Assembly: GCF_015644665.1 (NCBI RefSeq)
Contig: NZ_JADOBQ010000001.1
Location: forward strand, 1,116,001 to 1,180,000
Source of the DNA: Roseobacter sp. MH60115
GTDB lineage: Bacteria > Pseudomonadota > Alphaproteobacteria > Rhodobacterales > Rhodobacteraceae
Length of the DNA: 64,000 nt
Direction of reading: 5' to 3'
Under the pieces are notes generated by a model, which was not told where the DNA came from, ran no database searches, and was given only the letters and a program-made list of their open reading frames with translations. Made by a program: the position numbers and the translations under genes. Shown here piece after piece: positions 60,795-64,000 of the stretch. The number at the start of each line of letters is the position of its first letter. Position 1 is the stretch's first letter.

Positions 60795-61589
60795 ATGACC
60801 AACGATCTGACGACGACCTTCACCTTCCTCAACGGGCGCACGGTGAACCGCATCGGCTACGGTGCCATGCGCCTGACCGGTCAGCCTCGCAACTTTGGAC
60901 CCTACGCCGATTGGCGGGGCGGCATTGAGCTGCTGCAACGCGCTCGCGATCTCGGGGTCAACCACATCGACACGGCCCGCGCTTACGGCCCACATGAGAA
61001 CGAAAAACTGATTGCAGATGCGCTGGTGAATGAGGACGGCAGCTATGGCGAGATGTTCATTGCCTCCAAGGGCGGTGTCGAAAAGAGCGCAACCAGTCTG
61101 ACACGAGACACGTCTCGGGAAACGATGAAACGGCATCTGGAAGACAGCCTTGCCAGCCTGCGCACCGACAAGATCGACCTCTACTATGTGCATGCGCCAG
61201 ACGGCGTCACACCGATTTCCGAGAGTGTGGCGGCGCTGGAAGAGATGCGGCAAGCCGGGAAAATCGACATGATCGGCTTGTCGAACGTATCCCGGGTGCA
61301 AGTTGAGGAAGCTCTGAAGGTCGCGCCGATTGCGGCGGTGCAAAACCGCTATTCGCCCGCCGATGAACGTGATGAGGCGCTGGAAGAGATGATCGACTGG
61401 CTGAATGAACAGGGCATCGCCTTCGTGCCGCATGGACCTTTGGGCGCTAACCCCATGAGACAGGGGGCGATAGTTGATCCGGGCGATGCGCTGCGCACGC
61501 TTCTGGCGCGGTCACCAAACATTCTTGCCATTCCCGGCACAACGACAATCGCGCATCTGGAAGACAACGCCGCAGCGTTGGCAGCCTGA
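60795..61589 (+). CDS. Aldo/keto reductase
   Basis: The 264-residue AKR has the catalytic tetrad segments VNHIDTARAYGPHENEKLI (Asp, Tyr), IASKGG (Lys) and YYVHAPDG (His), and the cofactor clamp ILAIPGTTTIAHLEDN. It is somewhat shorter than typical members of about 285, mainly in the helix before the clamp (GAIVDPGDALRTLL) and at the C-terminus; the four catalytic residues are intact. ATG 60795 follows GGAACCAAGAC. The divergent LysR probably controls it. Confidence 0.88.
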   Translation: MTNDLTTTFTFLNGRTVNRIGYGAMRLTGQPRNFGPYADWRGGIELLQRARDLGVNHIDTARAYGPHENEKLIADALVNEDGSYGEMFIASKGGVEKSATSLTRDTSRETMKRHLEDSLASLRTDKIDLYYVHAPDGVTPISESVAALEEMRQAGKIDMIGLSNVSRVQVEEALKVAPIAAVQNRYSPADERDEALEEMIDWLNEQGIAFVPHGPLGANPMRQGAIVDPGDALRTLLARSPNILAIPGTTTIAHLEDNAAALAA

Positions 61590-61590
61590 T

Positions 61591-62067
61591 ATGCGGGGGG
61601 TCCTGATCACCTGGGCGGCAGCATGGCCAACAATCACGGCCCTGCTGTTCGTGCTTGAGGGAGCAGTTGGGCATTGGCCCCTGGCCCTCCGAACGCTCCT
61701 TCTGACTGGTTTGATGGTCCCCGCGATGACCCTCTTGATCGTTCCAGCATTGAAGCGGCTGCTCGATCACTTCTCAAACAACCATCGAAAAATGCGTCAC
61801 GCGAATGCCCAAGCCCAACTCAATAATCACTTAGAAGCACTGTCAGGCGGCACGCTTTCGTGCGCGGGATTTCCAGTTGACGCCCATAGGATGCAAAATG
61901 AAAATCCCAATTCACACTCTCGCTACACTCTTCGCATTCACCATGGCAATCGCTGCCCCGTTCCTGAGAGCACTGGTCGCGAAAATCGAACGCGAGAAGC
62001 TGTTTGCATCTCTGTTGACCATGGTCGCAGTTTCCAGCGCCCTCACTGTCATTGCCCCAACCTTTGA
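61591..62067 (+). CDS. Small membrane protein, two helices (uncertain C-terminal extent)
   Basis: The ATG lies two bases after the AKR stop. The first 65 residues form two hydrophobic helices (AAAWPTITALLFVLEGAVG and LLLTGLMVPAMTLLIVPAL) followed by a basic cytoplasmic end (LKRLLDHFSNNHRKMRH), a common layout of small alphaproteobacterial membrane proteins. The remaining 90 residues are unlike a normal protein and overlap another open frame, so the true gene may end earlier through a frameshift. Function unknown. Confidence 0.5.
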   Translation: MRGVLITWAAAWPTITALLFVLEGAVGHWPLALRTLLLTGLMVPAMTLLIVPALKRLLDHFSNNHRKMRHANAQAQLNNHLEALSGGTLSCAGFPVDAHRMQNENPNSHSRYTLRIHHGNRCPVPESTGRENRTREAVCISVDHGRSFQRPHCHCPNL

Positions 62068-62155
62068 AACCCTCGCCGCATCCCGCTTGATCGGCGCTTT
62101 GGCACTACTGGTCTTTTGGGCCGTTGGAACACACACCGCGGCGCAATTCGGTTGA
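61898..62155 (+). CDS. Small hydrophobic protein, unknown
   Basis: The 85-residue open frame starts at ATG 61898 with a weak AGG upstream. It encodes three hydrophobic segments (LATLFAFTMAIAAPFLRALVA, LFASLLTMVAVSSALTVIA, LIGALALLVFWAVG, each read as a membrane helix). It overlaps the C-terminal extension of the preceding frame, so only one is probably real in this stretch. No family is recognised. Confidence 0.45.
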   Translation: MKIPIHTLATLFAFTMAIAAPFLRALVAKIEREKLFASLLTMVAVSSALTVIAPTFETLAASRLIGALALLVFWAVGTHTAAQFG

Positions 62156-62591
62156 CCGGACAGCGGCGGAGAATTTGTGGCAATCCTCTAGGGCTGATCG
62201 CAGCTACCTCGTTTATGCCAAGCAGATTTAGCTTGCCACTACTGTAGTGCGGAGCAGTCGCCGTTGCGGCGAGTGTTAGGTGCGACCAGATGAGGCTGAA
62301 GGTCTCTTCGCCGCCTTCGATGAACGTGTCGTCGAAAAGGTTGGCATAGATCGGTTGGGTGAAGCTTCGGTCTTCGGGCTTGAGGCTCAGGTAGTCGCGA
62401 CCTTCGGCGGAGCGCTTGGGCCAGGCGGCGCCAATCTCGGCGCGACCGACGAAGACGCGGTGGGAGGGGGCGTTCTCGTTTGGCAGGCTATCCTCGGCGA
62501 CAATGCGTACGGCTTTCGCCTGCACGCTCAGGGTGACGATTTCTCCGACATATTCGCTACCGGTCTTCTTGAAGGTTCCGATGGTGGCCAT
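62049..62591 (-). CDS. DUF736 family protein with abnormal C-terminal extension
   Basis: Residues 1 to about 96 are a DUF736 protein, starting MATIGTFKKTGSEYVGEI with VRIVAED and HRVFVGRAEIGAAW, ending near FSLIWS. Normal members stop here at about 100 residues and are carried on plasmids and integrative elements of alphaproteobacteria. In this copy the frame continues for about 85 residues of unrelated sequence. The 3' end of the gene seems to have been lost and replaced at a junction near 62300. It may still be expressed; I treat it as a remnant of a mobile element. Confidence 0.7.
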   Translation of the reverse strand: MATIGTFKKTGSEYVGEIVTLSVQAKAVRIVAEDSLPNENAPSHRVFVGRAEIGAAWPKRSAEGRDYLSLKPEDRSFTQPIYANLFDDTFIEGGEETFSLIWSHLTLAATATAPHYSSGKLNLLGINEVAAISPRGLPQILRRCPVNRIAPRCVFQRPKRPVVPKRRSSGMRRGFQRLGQ

Positions 62592-62867
62592 GTTATGTTT
62601 CCTTTTAGCTTGTTCGAGCTCGCGCCCATCGCGGCCTCGATGGTTGTCTTCAGGACCGGGACGATCCGCCGACGCAGCCCTTGTGGCACGGAGCACCAGC
62701 GGAGGACGACTGGGCCGGTCTTTCTTGTTCCGCAAGGAATTGCGGGCACCCGCCAAGGGAAAAAAAGTCCGAACGCGCCATTGCGTCCAAGGCGGTCGAG
62801 ACCTCCGCCGGTCCCGGTCAGATCAGCCGCTGAGAGGCCCGCGAGGGGCGCGTGGCGCAAGCCATGG

Positions 62868-63080
62868 GGTATATTCGGCAAGGAGATCAGTCGTGATCTG
62901 ATCGGGCGGCTGCATGCCAAGGGGCTCATCGTGACCGGTCCGCGATCTCCGCGGCGCGGGGCACCCTACACATACGTGACGACCGAGCAGTTCCTGGTCG
63001 CCTTCGATCTGGAGTCGCTCCAGGACCTGCCGGACCGCGAGCAGCTTCAGGATGCGGGGTTGGTGCGGACGCTGGCCTAG
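62868..63080 (+). pseudogene. ScpB C-terminal fragment
   Basis: The last 70 codons before TAG 63078 match the C-terminal winged helix of SMC-associated ScpB: FGKEISRDLIGRLHAKGL, GPRSPRRGAPYTYVTTEQFL and LESLQDLPDREQL, with the typical ISR-RL-G-PYTYVTT spacing. Upstream in the same frame the sequence is not ScpB, and no start fits. Plasmid and island ScpB copies occur near DUF736 genes, so this fits the scar interpretation. Confidence 0.6.
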
Positions 63081-63165
63081 CTTGAGACTGACCGCTTGTG
63101 CACGGAACCAGATACCCTGGCCAAAGAGGATGTACCTCGCCGAGTGATAAAAGAAATCGATATCA

Positions 63166-63199
63166 CAATTTGACAAATTGAGATTCGCCTAAGTACGCT
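63166..63199 (+). promoter_or_regulatory. Candidate promoter and palindrome before the last gene
   Basis: CAATTT-GAC-AAATTG (63166-63180) is a perfect palindrome whose centre contains a consensus -35 box TTGACA (63170-63175). A weak -10, TACGCT (63194-63199), follows with an 18-base spacer. A repressor bound to the palindrome would block this promoter. Confidence 0.4.
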
Positions 63200-63234
63200 T
63201 TCCAAATTGAATAAAAAATTTTCAGGGGGGGAAA

Positions 63235-64000
63235 TTGTCGTCGGATGAGGAAGGCGGCTCGGGTTCTATTACCTCCCGAGTAGCGTCAATTAAACTTACC
63301 CGGCGCGGATTTATTGGCGCCACCGCTGCGGTTCCTTTTGCGGCGCATGCTGAATTCATCTTCGAGAATAGCGTGTTGGAACCCGAGCACGTAGATCTTA
63401 GCTTTTCCACCACGGACGGGCTGTTAAAGGTCGCGATAGAGGAAGGTCAATCGCGCGAGCGGCAGGCTTTCTGGTCGCGACTTGGGGTCAACACGGTGCG
63501 ACGTGCGGCTCCTGAAGAAGACGATGCGAATGAAAGCGCTGAGGTTGAGCAGCGGACTGGCCCTGTTTGGAGCATTGAGACGGCTCGGTTCGGGCCGGAA
63601 ACAAAGGTTCGATTTCGCAATCAACGGACACCGGAGGGGCGGCGACGCTATACGGTGACGCTGCACGACGTGTCTTACGGACGCGTATCCGGGCGGACAG
63701 TACGTTTCATCTTCGACGAGCACCTTGAGGTCGATACCGAGGGTCGAGAGCTCTTCGAAGACATGAAACGGAACCCAGATGCCGTGGGCAGGGTGATCAA
63801 GGAGCGGCTGGAGAAGCTGACGGTTGATGCTGTGCCAATGCGGCGGGTCTACACGATCCGTGCGGCAACCGATGTCTGGTCGCTCAGGAATGCGCCGACA
63901 TCGAAACGCTGGTTCGAACTGGAGCCAGCCGAGGAGTATGATGCCGAGGCGCAGATCGACGGCGCGTTGAGGCTCGACGCCTGGGTTGCGCAGGCACCCA
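63235..64000 (+). CDS. Tat-exported protein of unknown function (3' end outside window)
   Basis: The frame is open from a stop at 63208 to the window end. TTG 63235, four bases after an AGGGGGG run, is the best start. An N-terminal cytoplasmic stretch of about 22 residues is followed by a twin-arginine motif (LTRRGFIGATAAVPFAAHAE). The next 215 residues are acidic and mixed alpha/beta, with a hydrophilic EEDDANESAEVEQ loop and a strand-rich part (YTVTLHDVSYGRVSG; TVRFIFDEHLEVD). I recognise no domain. An AT-rich leader and the neighbouring scar suggest an accessory gene. Confidence 0.65.
   Translation, partial: MSSDEEGGSGSITSRVASIKLTRRGFIGATAAVPFAAHAEFIFENSVLEPEHVDLSFSTTDGLLKVAIEEGQSRERQAFWSRLGVNTVRRAAPEEDDANESAEVEQRTGPVWSIETARFGPETKVRFRNQRTPEGRRRYTVTLHDVSYGRVSGRTVRFIFDEHLEVDTEGRELFEDMKRNPDAVGRVIKERLEKLTVDAVPMRRVYTIRAATDVWSLRNAPTSKRWFELEPAEEYDAEAQIDGALRLDAWVAQAP

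Overview
The window is 64 kb of gene-dense, high-GC bacterial chromosome. Its gene content (tripartite tricarboxylate transporter, CoxMSL-type hydroxylase, GcvT-fused dimethylglycine-dehydrogenase-like enzyme, Atu4866-type protein, many ABC and LysR/AraC systems) points to an alphaproteobacterium, most likely a marine Rhodobacteraceae (Roseobacter-group) heterotroph. No rRNA, tRNA, CRISPR array or intact insertion sequence was recognised. Almost everything is catabolism: small transporter + enzyme + regulator modules, often divergent from their regulator. The species call is inference from gene content.

Region 1 (2-13717, all +): one long, tightly overlapping run. It starts with the 3' part of a flotillin-like scaffold carrying about 50 perfect 11-residue repeats. 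Next come two tandem SRPBCC (CoxG-like) proteins, then the FAD and 2Fe-2S subunits of a molybdenum hydroxylase. Its large subunit is split into two genes, the first with an Ala/Pro-rich tail. A MoxR ATPase and a VWA protein (CoxD/CoxE-like maturation pair) follow, then an amidohydrolase, a metallo-beta-lactamase-fold lactonase, an SMP-30/isochorismatase fusion and an SDR. It reads as a complete oxidation, ring-opening and dehydrogenation pathway of unknown substrate, possibly membrane-docked. This is the best candidate for an undescribed system. A hairpin terminator closes it.

Region 2 (13969-18174): an HxlR regulator diverges from a methyltransferase, OsmC, flavin monooxygenase, OsmC cassette. 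Region 3 (18511-27300): a divergent sugar-acid locus with an aldose dehydrogenase-type AKR, a two-part UxaA-type dehydratase, a CUT2 sugar ABC transporter, a zinc alcohol dehydrogenase, an SDR, an RraA-type aldolase and a GntR regulator with two DNA-binding domains.

Region 4 (27575-32425): a secreted esterase, a DHFR-like reductase, a GNAT, a Liv-type binding protein, a DUF1127 protein and a divergent Lrp regulator. Region 5 (33114-38297): LysR, TctC-TctB-TctA and a class III CoA-transferase, i.e. carboxylate uptake plus CoA activation. Region 6 (38684-45851): AraC divergent from an SDR and three small exported proteins, then Rrf2 divergent from an MFS exporter and a methyltransferase, then an exported lysozyme-like protein.

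Region 7 (46241-51121): a Tat-exported cysteine hydrolase divergent from AraC, a CGNR regulator, an exported alpha/beta hydrolase and an azoreductase. Region 8 (51284-59520): BenE transporter, cupin, XRE-cupin regulator, DAO oxidoreductase, SnoaL protein and a GcvT-fused FAD enzyme with divergent LysR, probably for methylated amine or amino-acid use. Region 9 (59801-64000): LysR/AKR and small membrane proteins, then a decayed stretch with a chimeric DUF736 gene and a ScpB C-terminal fragment (scar of a plasmid or integrative element), and the start of a Tat-exported protein cut by the window end.
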